The translations under genes and the position numbers were made by a program. From a virus, in the IMG/VR virus record IMGVR_UViG_3300033145_001237, positions 1 through 47,127 of that record: a stretch of 47,127 nt of DNA; one strand, given 5' to 3'. Shown in pieces: positions 1 to 7,511 of the stretch. Under the pieces are notes generated by a model. That model ran no database searches. It was not told the origin of the DNA and was given only the letters and a program-made list of their open reading frames with translations. Each line of letters opens with the position of its first letter. The first letter of the stretch is position 1.

Positions 1-384
1 GCTTTTCTCAGCTACTTTTCTTTTTTTTTTTTTTCTTTTTTTTTTTATTTTTTTCAAATCATTCATTACTTTTTTATATTTTTCATAATTAGTTTGTAAT
101 GCTTTTGATTCTTTTCTAAGGAGCGTTAAGTTATCCATATTATAAGATAATTCTCTTATTATGAAATGATTAAAGAATCCAGAAATCTTAATATTCTTTA
201 TTTCATCTATTCTTTTCCATAAAGATGCTTCCTTTTTACTATTAACATTTTCGACAGAATCAACAATTAAATGATATTTATCACTATCGTAGCAGTTAAA
301 AGAGTGTACAGCTTGTTGTTTTAACGTCCCATGACTCCATTTACCCAATTCTCCAAAATCATACATTTTATCTACTTTTTTCAT
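1..384 (-). CDS. Lysine-rich protein, C-terminus cut by the window edge
   Basis: Open frame beginning at an ATG at 384 with GAGG upstream and running off the left edge, so the C-terminus is missing. The visible 128 residues begin MKKVDKMYDFGELGKW and end in a coiled-coil-like, almost pure Lys/Glu segment (the T-run at 19-55). I do not recognise the N-terminal part. It starts right behind the SH3-like gene at 386-643, which suggests one transcript. The Lys-rich tail could bind nucleic acid, but that is a guess. Confidence 0.7.
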   Translation of the reverse strand, partial: MKKVDKMYDFGELGKWSHGTLKQQAVHSFNCYDSDKYHLIVDSVENVNSKKEASLWKRIDEIKNIKISGFFNHFIIRELSYNMDNLTLLRKESKALQTNYEKYKKVMNDLKKIKKKRKKKKRKVAEKS

Positions 385-385
385 T

Positions 386-643
386 TTAAAAACCTCGCAT
401 CTTTATACCTGGCTTTGTTGCTCCGCCAACATCTTCTTTCTTAGGTTTTTTGTTTTTTGTAATTACTTTTAGACTTTGTTCATCAATTCCTATTTCTTCT
501 GGCATCTTATTATCTTTTCCTACTTTTGCCGCGACACTATATTGAACACAACCATTTAGAAATTCTGTTTTTGCAACAGCAATTCCTGTAAATCCAGTTA
601 CTTTATCTTTAACTTTATCTCCCAATTCTATTTCTTGTTCCAT
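386..643 (-). CDS. Small SH3-like barrel protein of phage type
   Basis: 85 residues. The first 60 have the pattern LGDKVKDKVTGFTGIA, then LNGCVQYSV and a final strand before SLKVI, which is the layout of a small SH3-like barrel seen in many phage hypothetical proteins. The C-terminus is basic and flexible and ends KMRGF. AGAAGGA lies just upstream of the ATG. Role unknown. It differs from the tagged SH3-like family further right because it lacks the NWxxR tail. Confidence 0.7.
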   Translation of the reverse strand: MEQEIELGDKVKDKVTGFTGIAVAKTEFLNGCVQYSVAAKVGKDNKMPEEIGIDEQSLKVITKNKKPKKEDVGGATKPGIKMRGF

Positions 644-744
644 TTTTGAGTCCTTCTATGCCCCCCTTTTTTGTATATCATATACTTTCTCTTCAACTTC
701 TTCTCTTTCTTAGTTTTCCTAAAAGTTGGGGTAATATTGTCCAT
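628..744 (-). CDS. Possible 38-residue basic peptide
   Basis: Short frame MDNITPTFRKTKKEKKLKRK... rich in Lys and Arg, filling the gap between the clamp gene and the SH3-like gene and overlapping the latter's start by 16 bases. Its position is gene-like, but the Shine-Dalgarno match is weak and there is no family match, so it may not be translated. Confidence 0.35.
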   Translation of the reverse strand: MDNITPTFRKTKKEKKLKRKYMIYKKGGHRRTQKWNKK

Positions 745-760
745 TTTCATTTGCTTACTT

Positions 761-1474
761 TTATTCATCCCCTTCTATAATAGGTGCTATATAAGTAGTT
801 ATTGTAGAATATTTAGTCACTTCATCTAATACTATTGGCATATCTGCTCCAAAACTTAGTGTAAATCCATCTGTTACTGATTCTATAAATGGAATTATTG
901 AGTCGCCAATTCCTACTTTAGCACTTCCTTCACCTGGACATTTTATCATATTTTTAGTATAGTCGTATTCGTCTTCCTTTCCAACTTGAAACATTATGTT
1001 TTCATTCTCTTTAGAAATATATACTATAGTTGTTCCAAGCAATTTCATATCCTTAATTGTTTTTGTCATAAATGCTTTAGTTAATCCTATTGAAACTGTT
1101 GTATCAATTTTTGGCTTGTCTTTTCTATAAATATTTTCGCATATCTTTTCATCTGCTAGTAAAGTATATGTTTCTCTTTTATCTGTTGCTAATTTAAGTG
1201 TGTAATCATTTATTTTATTAATATCAATAGTATCGTTAAACGTCTTTATTATATCTAAAAATAATTTAGAATTCTTTATAAATATCTCTCCAAAGGATTC
1301 GTACTCTTTAAATGCTTCTTTTTTTAATTCCCCTATTACCATTACTATGTTAGAGGGTCCGCTTACTGATGTTGTTAATCCTGTCTCACTAAAATTTAAA
1401 TTAAGCGTCATAATTGTTGAATTTAAACTAACTTTTTGTATATAATCTTGTAATATTTTTGCTTCTATCCTCAT
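761..1474 (-). CDS. PCNA-like DNA sliding clamp
   Basis: 237 residues, close to the 245-250 typical of archaeal PCNA. The N-terminus (MRIEAKILQDYIQKVSLN) and the closing segment MPIVLDEVTKYSTITTYIAP fit the clamp fold, whose last strand carries the peptide-binding face. Such clamps encircle DNA as trimers and tether polymerase, ligase and nucleases. GAGGTGAT before the ATG is a perfect archaeal Shine-Dalgarno. RadA lies in the same leftward run of genes. No clamp loader or polymerase is visible here, so a host loader or genes outside the window would be needed. Confidence 0.85.
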   Translation of the reverse strand: MRIEAKILQDYIQKVSLNSTIMTLNLNFSETGLTTSVSGPSNIVMVIGELKKEAFKEYESFGEIFIKNSKLFLDIIKTFNDTIDINKINDYTLKLATDKRETYTLLADEKICENIYRKDKPKIDTTVSIGLTKAFMTKTIKDMKLLGTTIVYISKENENIMFQVGKEDEYDYTKNMIKCPGEGSAKVGIGDSIIPFIESVTDGFTLSFGADMPIVLDEVTKYSTITTYIAPIIEGDE

Positions 1475-1478
1475 GGTA

Positions 1479-1757
1479 TCACCTCACCGAACTTGGAAAA
1501 TTAGATAATATTTCCCAAGCAAATTCTTTTCTTATTGTTTTTTTAGAACGATAGTAACCTCTGTAGAATCTTAATTTCTTATAATGCTTTAGCATATAGT
1601 TAACTAATCTATCTTGTTCTTCTTGTGGCATAAAATGCCTAGTTACATTTATTCTTCGTTTAGTTGTGTCTAAATTTAGACTAAATTGTAACCAAATATT
1701 ATATGTTAAAGACTTATTTAGATTTACTTTTCTTAAGTCTACTTTTTCACACTTCAT
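1479..1757 (-). CDS. Unknown basic 92-residue protein
   Basis: Starts MKCEKVDLRKVNLNKSLTYN and has a basic, aromatic middle (LKHYKKLRFYRGYYRSKKT). No recognisable motif. It sits four bases upstream of the clamp gene, so it is probably cotranscribed and translationally coupled. The high positive charge would fit nucleic-acid binding, but this is inference only. Confidence 0.65.
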   Translation of the reverse strand: MKCEKVDLRKVNLNKSLTYNIWLQFSLNLDTTKRRINVTRHFMPQEEQDRLVNYMLKHYKKLRFYRGYYRSKKTIRKEFAWEILSNFPSSVR

Positions 1758-1758
1758 T

Positions 1759-1881
1759 TTAATCGGGCCAGTAGCTTATAGCATTAGTAGCTATATTACG
1801 AACATCATCATAATCAAATTCATCTATATGCTCTTCAAGATATTCGTCTAATAGCTTTTTAATTTCTTTTTTTAGATTCAT
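1759..1881 (-). CDS. Small acidic 40-residue protein
   Basis: MNLKKEIKKLLDEYLEEHID then an acidic segment ending SYWPD. The ATG overlaps the stop of the zinc-ribbon gene upstream (shared ATGA at 1878-1881) and the stop lies next to the following start, a typical coupled arrangement. Probably helical. Function unknown. Confidence 0.6.
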   Translation of the reverse strand: MNLKKEIKKLLDEYLEEHIDEFDYDDVRNIATNAISYWPD

Positions 1882-2042
1882 TTTCCAACCATTCTTGTTC
1901 CGCATTTAGGGCATACCATACTACTGCAGGGATTTCCTCTAGGATGTGGTGCTTTGTATCCGCAATCCGGGCATATGCAAAAATTAGCACCGCCATCTCC
2001 TTGTCTAACTCCGCCTACTCCTTGACCTTGTCCTCTTACCAT
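1878..2042 (-). CDS. Small zinc-ribbon protein
   Basis: 54 residues: a Gly/Gln-rich start (MVRGQGQGVGGVRQGDGG), then CICPDCGYKAPH, a Pro-Arg-Gly turn, and MVCPKCGTRM. Two CPxCG knuckles about 26 residues apart make a rubredoxin-like zinc ribbon. Related Gly-rich zinc ribbons are common small proteins in archaea. The gene ends by overlapping the next ATG. It may bind nucleic acid or a protein partner; no specific function can be assigned. Confidence 0.75.
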   Translation of the reverse strand: MVRGQGQGVGGVRQGDGGANFCICPDCGYKAPHPRGNPCSSMVCPKCGTRMVGK

Positions 2043-2064
2043 TTATTTCACCTCTTTTATTATT

Positions 2065-2406
2065 TTATTCACTACCTGCTGTTTTACTTATGGTTTCAAT
2101 TCTTTCCATAGCTTTATCTATCTCTGCGATTTTTAAATCAAATGCATTTTCTCTTGCTTCTTTATTTGCTTCTAGGAAATCTATTTTTGCCTGTAATTTC
2201 ATTATATCAACTTCTTTTACATTCTTTTCTCTTGCAACATCTTCCTGAACTATCTTTTCCCAGGTATTAAACTCTTTTGTCTTTGCAATCAATTCTTGCT
2301 TTTTATCTTCTATATCTTTTGCAAGTTGTAACTTATCGTCTAGAATATCTAACTTGTTCTGTAGGCAACGCTCCACAATACTATATCTACTTTGACTTTC
2401 ACTCAT
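2065..2406 (-). CDS. Coiled-coil protein
   Basis: 113 residues that are almost continuously helical with heptad-like spacing (KLQLAKDIEDKKQELIAKTK, LQAKIDFLEANKEARENAF). No catalytic motif. GAGGTGAAA precedes the ATG, and a promoter lies about 60 bases upstream, so it probably opens the operon that runs through the zinc ribbon to the clamp. Likely a structural or scaffolding protein. Confidence 0.65.
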   Translation of the reverse strand: MSESQSRYSIVERCLQNKLDILDDKLQLAKDIEDKKQELIAKTKEFNTWEKIVQEDVAREKNVKEVDIMKLQAKIDFLEANKEARENAFDLKIAEIDKAMERIETISKTAGSE

Positions 2407-2461
2407 TTTGTTTCACCTCATTTAGAAATCTATCTTACTAAATATAGTAGATTGTTTTCTT

Positions 2462-2480
2462 TATTTAAATGTTTCGCTTT
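2462..2480 (-). promoter_or_regulatory. Archaeal promoter (BRE/TATA)
   Basis: Read on the minus strand: AAAGCGAAAC followed by ATTTAAATAA. Spacing puts the transcript start near 2440, about 34 bases before the ATG of the coiled-coil gene. Confidence 0.6.
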
Positions 2481-2528
2481 TTAATGCCTTATACTATTAG
2501 GATGTTTACTATGCATAATTATAAAGGT

Positions 2529-2543
2529 GGGGAATCGAACCCC
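2529..2543 (-). other. tRNA T-arm-like hairpin
   Basis: On the minus strand GGGG-TTCGATT-CCCC, which has the exact G-TTCRANN-C form of a tRNA T-arm. I could not build a full cloverleaf: no matching acceptor strand lies upstream, and the outer T-stem pair would be A-A. It may be a tRNA 3' fragment (archaeal viruses often carry these in attP sites), a hairpin terminator, or chance. Confidence 0.35.
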
Positions 2544-2595
2544 TTAAAGTCGGAGCATATAGCATTCCTTCTTTTCTTCCTGCATTACTTACGCC

Positions 2596-2715
2596 TTAGC
2601 ACACGGCATTTTTTGTTTTCTGCGTAATTATAATTTGTTTAATCAAAAAATATAATGTTATAAATATAAATACTCCTATATAACTAATAATGAAAGCATA
2701 TTCTACCCTTGTCAT
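2596..2715 (-). CDS. Single-span membrane peptide
   Basis: 39 residues with one hydrophobic span (YAFIISYIGVFIFITLYFLI) and a basic tail ending KNAVC. The ATG overlaps the stop of the gene upstream (2712-2715). Probably a small inner-membrane protein; function unknown. It occupies part of what would otherwise be a 300-base gap. Confidence 0.55.
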   Translation of the reverse strand: MTRVEYAFIISYIGVFIFITLYFLIKQIIITQKTKNAVC

Positions 2716-3068
2716 TCTACTAATCTCTTACCAGCTCTTTCCTTTATGAAATCCCAAACTTCTTTCATACTTTGAGTTCTGTTGACTTTACGAAGGATAT
2801 CTTTAATAAATTCTTTGATATCTTCTTTTTTATATATATCTTCTTCATATTCTTTTGCTTCAGGATGTTTACTATGAAAAATTAAAGATTTATCACTCAA
2901 TGTCTTTTTCTCTTTTGGTAATCCATTCCCTTTTTCTGGAAAAAAAGTTCTGGTTCTTATAAATGGTTCTTCTTCTGGCTTATTTAAAAAATCTATTACT
3001 TCATTGATTTTTTTTATTACATCATTTAAATCATACATTTGAATTCTTTCTTCCATTTTTTTAATCAT
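2712..3068 (-). CDS. Unknown protein with a C-terminal helical module
   Basis: 118 residues. The C-terminal 45 (from EEDIYKKEDIKEFIKDIL to GKRLVE) resemble the C-terminus of the neighbouring protein at 3065-3460 (EEHIYTKDVKEAVKRFI ... GKRLIK), so the two share a module. The N-terminus differs. The ATG overlaps the upstream stop. Function unknown; the shared ending suggests a common partner or an old partial duplication. Confidence 0.65.
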   Translation of the reverse strand: MIKKMEERIQMYDLNDVIKKINEVIDFLNKPEEEPFIRTRTFFPEKGNGLPKEKKTLSDKSLIFHSKHPEAKEYEEDIYKKEDIKEFIKDILRKVNRTQSMKEVWDFIKERAGKRLVE

Positions 3069-3460
3069 TTTATCAACCTCTTTCCAAATATTTCTTTTGC
3101 TTTTTGTCTAACTTTATTATCAAAATCTTCAACAGGTATTTTTATTACAAAAGCAATAAACCTTTTCACTGCTTCTTTGACATCTTTAGTATATATATGC
3201 TCTTCAACTGGTGCTATTATTGATTGAGGTCCTATATGTTCAGGAGAGATACGAGCATACAAGATATTTCTTATTTTAAAACTTAAGGTCTCTTTCTCTT
3301 CCTTCTTGTCAAGTGCATTCAAAATAGTCATTACATCTGTTCCTGTTGCATTTGCATATCCTGCTCCTTCTTCTCTTTGAAGGTCCCACTTTTTAATTGC
3401 TTTCCATACTTTTTTGAAATCTTCTCTTTCTAAATCTTTTTTAGTTGGATGATTATTCAT
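3065..3460 (-). CDS. Unknown protein, paralogous C-terminus with next gene
   Basis: 131 residues from the ATG at 3460, which sits seven bases after GGTGA; a GTG three codons earlier overlaps that Shine-Dalgarno and is less likely. The N-terminal part (KKDLEREDFKKVWKAIKKWD) is charged and helical. The C-terminal module matches the gene downstream. No family recognised. Overlaps its neighbours at both ends, so translation is coupled. Confidence 0.65.
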   Translation of the reverse strand: MNNHPTKKDLEREDFKKVWKAIKKWDLQREEGAGYANATGTDVMTILNALDKKEEKETLSFKIRNILYARISPEHIGPQSIIAPVEEHIYTKDVKEAVKRFIAFVIKIPVEDFDNKVRQKAKEIFGKRLIK

Positions 3461-3686
3461 TTTTTTCACCTAATTTATCTTCAACTATTTCCCAATCAGT
3501 TGCTTCAATATTTTTTATATTAATTGCACACGGATATTCTAATTCTGATATTACTAAATTACCATCATTTTCCCTTTTTGATAATTTCCAAAAAAGTGTA
3601 GGTCCTTTATTATTTGGCATAATCCAAGATTTTCTTCTAACCTTTTTCCCTTCTTTCATTTCTTTAATAGCTGATATAAAATCCAT
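3453..3686 (-). CDS. DUF2829/Tad2-like protein, possible Thoeris counter-defence
   Basis: 77 residues. MDFISAIKEMKEGKKVRRKSW at the start and INIKNIEATDWEIVE near the end match the family pattern (F..Al..lk.GkkvaRkgW ... DilA.DWeiv). Members of this family in phages include Tad2, which sequesters the signalling nucleotide of the Thoeris defence system. Other members have unknown roles, and the middle of this one diverges. The ATG at 3686 was chosen for GAGGTGAGACGA upstream. Family assignment is by motif memory; the anti-defence role is inference. Confidence 0.55.
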   Translation of the reverse strand: MDFISAIKEMKEGKKVRRKSWIMPNNKGPTLFWKLSKRENDGNLVISELEYPCAINIKNIEATDWEIVEDKLGEKNE

Positions 3687-3747
3687 TCGTCTCACCTCGT
3701 TTTAATTTTTGTTTAATCCTGCATTCGTTCTGTTATTCCTTAAGTAA

Positions 3748-3936
3748 CTATCCATATTTTTCCATCACTATAATACCTAATATCATAATTCCAGCAAACA
3801 AACACCCAGCTAATTCAAGAACAACTCCCCAAACAACCCCTACTAAAAAAGCATCAAATATTATAAGTCCTATTAAACCAGCACCTATTGGAATTGCTAA
3901 AATTAAAATTAGTATTCCTATAATTTTTTCTATCAT
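3748..3936 (-). CDS. Small membrane protein, two spans
   Basis: 62 residues, nearly all hydrophobic: a first span IIGILILILAIPIGAGLIGL and a second through VVLELAGCLFAGIMILGIIV, ending EKYG. Starts inside the end of radA (ATG overlap at 3933-3936). Function unknown. Confidence 0.65.
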   Translation of the reverse strand: MIEKIIGILILILAIPIGAGLIGLIIFDAFLVGVVWGVVLELAGCLFAGIMILGIIVMEKYG

Positions 3937-4862
3937 TTTACTTCATCAAACCCATTTTTAGCTAATATGAAACTGCATTCATTTCGTGGCATATTAGGAC
4001 TATCTACTAAATCAGCATGTATTGACCCTGCTTTTCCTCTTCTTAAATAAATTCTTATAGTAGATGCATGCCCAACAATGTTTCCACCAATAGGTTTTAT
4101 TGGATTACCAAACATTTGTCCGGGGTCACTCTGAACTTGATTACTAATTACTACAACTAAATTATATATATCTGCTATTTTAAGTAATTGATGAAGGTGT
4201 TTATTTAGCTTTTGTTGTCTGTTTGCTAATGTTCCTCTACCTATAAATTCTGCTCTAAAATGAGAAGTCAACGAATCCACTATTAGTATACGATAACTAT
4301 TATCTTTTTGTAACATTCGTTCTACTTCATCTATTAATAACATTTGATGGTCGGAATTATAAGCACGACTTATGTATATTCTATCTAATACATCATCTGG
4401 GTCTAATCCATTAGCTTTAGCAAAATCAAGTAATCTATCTTTTCTTACAGTATTTTCAGTATCAATAAATATTGCTTTACTAGTTTTATCATTCATTAAT
4501 GACCGAACAGCTAATAGGTGGCATAATTGTGTCTTTCCTGTTCCCCATTCACCATATACTTCATTCAATGCACCACTTTCAAATCCACCACCAAGCATAT
4601 CATCAAACGACTTGCATCCTGTTGTAATCCTTTTAATATCTTCTTTTGCTTTTGCAAAATCTTTTGCCTTTTCAAATCCTAATTTTAATGATTCCCTAGC
4701 ATTTCTAATAATTTTTCTTGCTACTGCTTCACTCATTCCAGCCACATTTGCTATTTCAGTTGGAGATGACGTGGCAATGCTCATCAATGTACCTAATCCG
4801 CTTTCTTCTAATTTTTTTTCTGTTTCAGGTCCCACTCCTTTTATTTCTGATAATTCAGACAT
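3933..4862 (-). CDS. radA: RadA-type recombinase
   Basis: 309 residues, near the usual archaeal RadA length. Residues 1-60 form a helix-hairpin-helix domain (IKGVGPETEKKLEESGLGTL). The ATPase core has Walker A GEWGTGKT at 104-111, Walker B ILIVDS at 192-197, the L2 region around GNPIKPIGGNIVGHASTIRI and the C-terminal ATP cap FILAKNGFDEVK. It would polymerise on ssDNA and catalyse strand exchange in recombination or replication restart. A viral copy could also drive recombination between the many repeated gene ends seen further right. It overlaps the start of the nuclease-like gene's end, so it is in one operon. Confidence 0.92.
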   Translation of the reverse strand: MSELSEIKGVGPETEKKLEESGLGTLMSIATSSPTEIANVAGMSEAVARKIIRNARESLKLGFEKAKDFAKAKEDIKRITTGCKSFDDMLGGGFESGALNEVYGEWGTGKTQLCHLLAVRSLMNDKTSKAIFIDTENTVRKDRLLDFAKANGLDPDDVLDRIYISRAYNSDHQMLLIDEVERMLQKDNSYRILIVDSLTSHFRAEFIGRGTLANRQQKLNKHLHQLLKIADIYNLVVVISNQVQSDPGQMFGNPIKPIGGNIVGHASTIRIYLRRGKAGSIHADLVDSPNMPRNECSFILAKNGFDEVK

Positions 4863-5568
4863 TTCTTAACACCTTCTTTACACAATTTTTAGCGTTGTTT
4901 TTAATTTCATACCCTGAAAACCGATAAACCACAACTCCCTCTGATTCTAAGTATTCATCTTGTTTTTTATCTCTTTCTATAGTCTTGGGCTTACTGTGCC
5001 AGTAATCACCATCACAATGAATTATGATGTTATCTTCTGGTAGCCAAAAGTCGGCCACTCCTAACTTGTAAGGATATTGTTTCACATACAATATCTCTCT
5101 AAATAACAATTGATTTTCTATCAATCTTTCAATTTTGGTTTCCTTACTTGGCATTTTTCCTTCAGATAATTGTTTAATTGTAGCATATCTTAATTTCTCT
5201 TTGCTCTCTTCTGAATGATAATGTCCTTTAAATGGAGGATTTTTAAGCATCGTCTTTCTTATCTTTTCTTTACGCTTATTTGGAATTTTTACTCCTTTCT
5301 TAGTTTTTGTGCCACTTATTACATATTGCTTAACTCTTTCATCAGTCTCTTTTGTTAAGCCTTTGTTCCATACAATTCTACCCTTTTTATATGATTCTAA
5401 TGCCGCCAATCGCATATTCTTTTTACCATTCTCTGATAATGTTATTCCTGTTTTAGTGAATTTATTACTACAAGATTTCGAGCAAAATTTTTGAAGACTC
5501 CATTTTGGAGCAAAAAACTTTTTGCCGCATAAACATGTTCCTTTTATTGAATTTAATTCTGATTCCAT
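4855..5568 (-). CDS. Homing-type endonuclease with NUMOD repeats and Vsr-like nuclease domain
   Basis: 237 residues. The N-terminus is a zinc knuckle (CLCGKKFFAPKWSLQKFCSKSC). The middle has NUMOD3-like DNA-binding repeats (GLTKETDERVKQ, HSEESKEKLRYATIKQ). The C-terminus has a Vsr/EDxHD-like core: GVADFWLPEDNIIIHCDGDYWH, then the closing strand VVVYRFSGYEI. Proteins of this build are mobile endonucleases in phages. It lies between the methyltransferase and radA, overlapping both, so it probably inserted there as a free-standing homing gene. It could instead be a repair nuclease paired with the neighbouring C5 methyltransferase, as Vsr is with Dcm. Confidence 0.75.
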   Translation of the reverse strand: MESELNSIKGTCLCGKKFFAPKWSLQKFCSKSCSNKFTKTGITLSENGKKNMRLAALESYKKGRIVWNKGLTKETDERVKQYVISGTKTKKGVKIPNKRKEKIRKTMLKNPPFKGHYHSEESKEKLRYATIKQLSEGKMPSKETKIERLIENQLLFREILYVKQYPYKLGVADFWLPEDNIIIHCDGDYWHSKPKTIERDKKQDEYLESEGVVVYRFSGYEIKNNAKNCVKKVLRNV

Positions 5569-6480
5569 TTTTTTATTATCTCCTCTATTACATTAACAGT
5601 TACAGCATTCCCTAATTGTTTATATCTTTGAGAATCACTTCCAATACTCCAATTATCAGGAAATCCTTGTAACCTTTCGCATTCTATTGGTGTAAGTTTT
5701 CTTATACCCAATTTTGTTTTGTATGAACCAGTTTTTGCTCCTAATCCACCCGCAGAACTTCTAATAGTTCTAGATATTCCTTTTGTTGAATATAGTCTAT
5801 CTGTTGAATGTTTTGGTTTGTTTAGTTGTATTATTCTTATTACATCTCCATGCCCTTCTCTAACAGTTGGAGATATTCCATTAATATTATAAACTGTTTT
5901 TTGAAATTTATCTTTTATATATGTTTTAATGTTCTTGCTACCGCTTTTTCTGATAGGAAATATTTCTTGTCCACTTGTTCCTCTAAGATATCCGATAATG
6001 AACACCCCTTTCCCTATTTTGTGGGACTCCAAAATGTTTGCTGTTAAGCACTTGCCATTCTGCATTATACCCCAATTCATCAAGTGTGGTAAGGATAGTG
6101 GTAAACGTTCTCCCGTTATCGTGATTGAGTAATCCTTTAACATTTTCAAGGAAAAGATATTGTGGTCTTTTGACTTTAACAATCCTTGCGATGTCAAAAA
6201 AGAGAGTTCCTCTTGTGTCTTCAAAGCCCATTCTCTTTCCTGCGATAGAGAACGATTGACAGGGGAATCCTCCACAGAGCATATCGAAGTCTGGAAGTTC
6301 TTTTGGATTGATTTTTGTGGCATCTCCATAGTTTTTATGGTTTGGGAAGTGCTTTTTGTAGGTTTGGATAGCATATTTGTCGATTTCTGAAAAACCAACA
6401 CATTTCCACTTTCCTTTTGTTGCTCTTTCAATTCCATTTTCAAAACCTCCTATCCCACTAAACATACTAAAATATTTCAT
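5553..6480 (-). pseudogene. C5 cytosine DNA methyltransferase, split by a frameshift
   Basis: The full motif set of a Dcm-type enzyme is present but in two frames. Frame one (6480 to about 6000): motif I FSGIGGFENG, motif IV GGFPCQSFS with the catalytic Cys, motif VI LFLENVKGLL, motif VIII QNRER. Frame two (about 6005 to 5553): VFIIGYLRGTSG, a target-recognition region, motif IX RKLTPIECERLQGFPDNW and motif X QLGNAVTVNVIE. One extra G in the run at about 6003-6006 (AGG GGT GTT instead of AGG GTG TTC) explains the break. It may be a sequence error, an inactivated gene or a phase-variable run. Nothing else is degraded. The ATG at 6480 is preferred over an upstream TTG because the family begins KYFSMFSGIGG. 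Confidence 0.85.
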
Positions 6481-6641
6481 TATTTCCAAAATGACCTTTT
6501 TCTATAGTGAAATGTATAACTCCATTTTTTAGCTATAGTAATACCCAAAAGTTTATATCTTGTAATAGTATTCCCTCCCATAGTATTATCATATTCCCAT
6601 ATATTGAATATTCCCAATATACTAAATCTTAATTGTTTCAT
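6480..6641 (-). CDS. Unknown small basic protein
   Basis: 53 residues, MKQLRFSILGIFNIWEYDNT ... ITIAKKWSYTFHYRKRSFWK. The stop codon directly abuts the methyltransferase start and the ATG is next to the upstream gene's end, so it fills an otherwise empty 160-base gap in an operon. No family recognised. Confidence 0.5.
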   Translation of the reverse strand: MKQLRFSILGIFNIWEYDNTMGGNTITRYKLLGITIAKKWSYTFHYRKRSFWK

Positions 6642-6642
6642 T

Positions 6643-6843
6643 TTATTTCATTATTATATTAACTATTGCTGTTACACATACTATTATTCCAAAAACTACT
6701 AATACTATAAGAACCAATGCTATTGGTATCCATATTGGAGATAAAACTAACCACCAAGACCATACTATAATATTACATAATTTTAGGGTTATAAATACTA
6801 TAGTTAATAATCCTAAAAAACTTATTCCAGATGAATCGCTCAC
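6643..6843 (-). CDS. Small membrane protein (phage transmembrane Fragile-X-F-like)
   Basis: 66 residues from a GTG at 6843, chosen because GAGGTGATTGAG precedes it and because it gives the natural start MSDSSG. Two hydrophobic spans flank a Trp-rich turn (IIVWSWWLVLSPIWIPIALV), the signature of small phage membrane proteins usually labelled transmembrane Fragile-X-F. Function unknown. Confidence 0.65.
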   Translation of the reverse strand: MSDSSGISFLGLLTIVFITLKLCNIIVWSWWLVLSPIWIPIALVLIVLVVFGIIVCVTAIVNIIMK

Positions 6844-6864
6844 CTCAATCACCTCGTTTTATTT

Positions 6865-7059
6865 TTATTCTAAATTTACTTTTTGTGCTTGTTTTCCTTT
6901 TTCTGTTTCAACTGCTTCAAAAGTTACTTTGTCATTATCTTTAATAACGACTCCCATATCTAGTGATGTATGATGAACAAAATAATCTTCACCATCTTCA
7001 CCTTCTATGAATCCGTAGCCTTTGGCTTGATTAAACCATTTTACTTTTCCTTTTTTCAT
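6865..7059 (-). CDS. Cold-shock-domain protein
   Basis: 64 residues, the whole length of a CspA-type OB fold: KGKVKWFNQAKGYGFIEGED with RNP1 (KGYGFI) and RNP2 (DYFVHH), then KVTFEAVETEKGKQAQKV. Binds single-stranded RNA or DNA and acts as an RNA chaperone. Cold-shock proteins are patchy in archaea, so a viral copy may be an acquired bacterial-type gene. Overlaps the end of the deoxyribosyltransferase-like gene. Confidence 0.92.
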   Translation of the reverse strand: MKKGKVKWFNQAKGYGFIEGEDGEDYFVHHTSLDMGVVIKDNDKVTFEAVETEKGKQAQKVNLE

Positions 7060-7511
7060 ATTTCTTTTTCCTCTTTCTTTTGTTTTAATAACATATTTTC
7101 TAAATCTTCCAATTTAGTAAATACATATGTTGAATGATATTGTAGCCACGGATGCTTTTCGTGACCATTTGTAATAATAGAATAAACTGGTTTTTTAAAG
7201 TTATATGCATATACCATTTCTTGTATTGTGCCATAGCTTAAATCTCCTGTTATAAATGCTATCAATCCATTACTTTTTTTAATGTATTTTAAATCTCCTT
7301 CTACTATTTTTTTTGGGTCTATTTCATATCTTGCCGCTCGTCCTGCATCTATATCCTTTGCATCTTGTCTCCCAGTATCATAAAAAGGATTTAAAATATT
7401 TATACCTAATTTTTTTTCAATGCCCAATTCCCAATTTCTTGCTTCTTTACGAAAATCGAAAGGATGTGCAAGATATAAAAAACTTTCATTTTTCTTTTTT
7501 AATATCTTCAT
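7056..7511 (-). CDS. Nucleoside 2-deoxyribosyltransferase-like protein
   Basis: 151 residues. YLAHPFDFRKEARNWE near the N-terminus, ILNPFYDTGRQD, and SNGLIAFITGDLSYGTIQEMVYA match the Rossmann-like deoxyribosyltransferase family, whose members move deoxyribose between bases or bind nucleotide ligands. The conserved Glu of the last motif (IQEMVYA) is in place. In viruses such proteins serve nucleotide salvage; nucleotide-sensing roles in defence systems are also known in this fold. The surrounding genes fit nucleotide metabolism. Confidence 0.75.
   Translation of the reverse strand: MKILKKKNESFLYLAHPFDFRKEARNWELGIEKKLGINILNPFYDTGRQDAKDIDAGRAARYEIDPKKIVEGDLKYIKKSNGLIAFITGDLSYGTIQEMVYAYNFKKPVYSIITNGHEKHPWLQYHSTYVFTKLEDLENMLLKQKKEEKEI

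Noticed and set aside
1666-1851. Plus-strand hydrophobic frame of 61 residues
   Set aside because: Antisense to two minus-strand genes with proper ribosome sites; hydrophobicity is usual for the antisense of AT-rich Lys/Glu-coding DNA.
4372-4869. A 165-residue plus-strand frame opposite radA
   Set aside because: Antisense shadow of a gene with complete RadA motifs; no ribosome site.
5553-6443. A 296-residue frame beginning MKMELKEQQKESGNV over the methyltransferase
   Set aside because: Its first 150 residues are a shifted reading of the true methyltransferase N-terminus; only the part after the frameshift is real.
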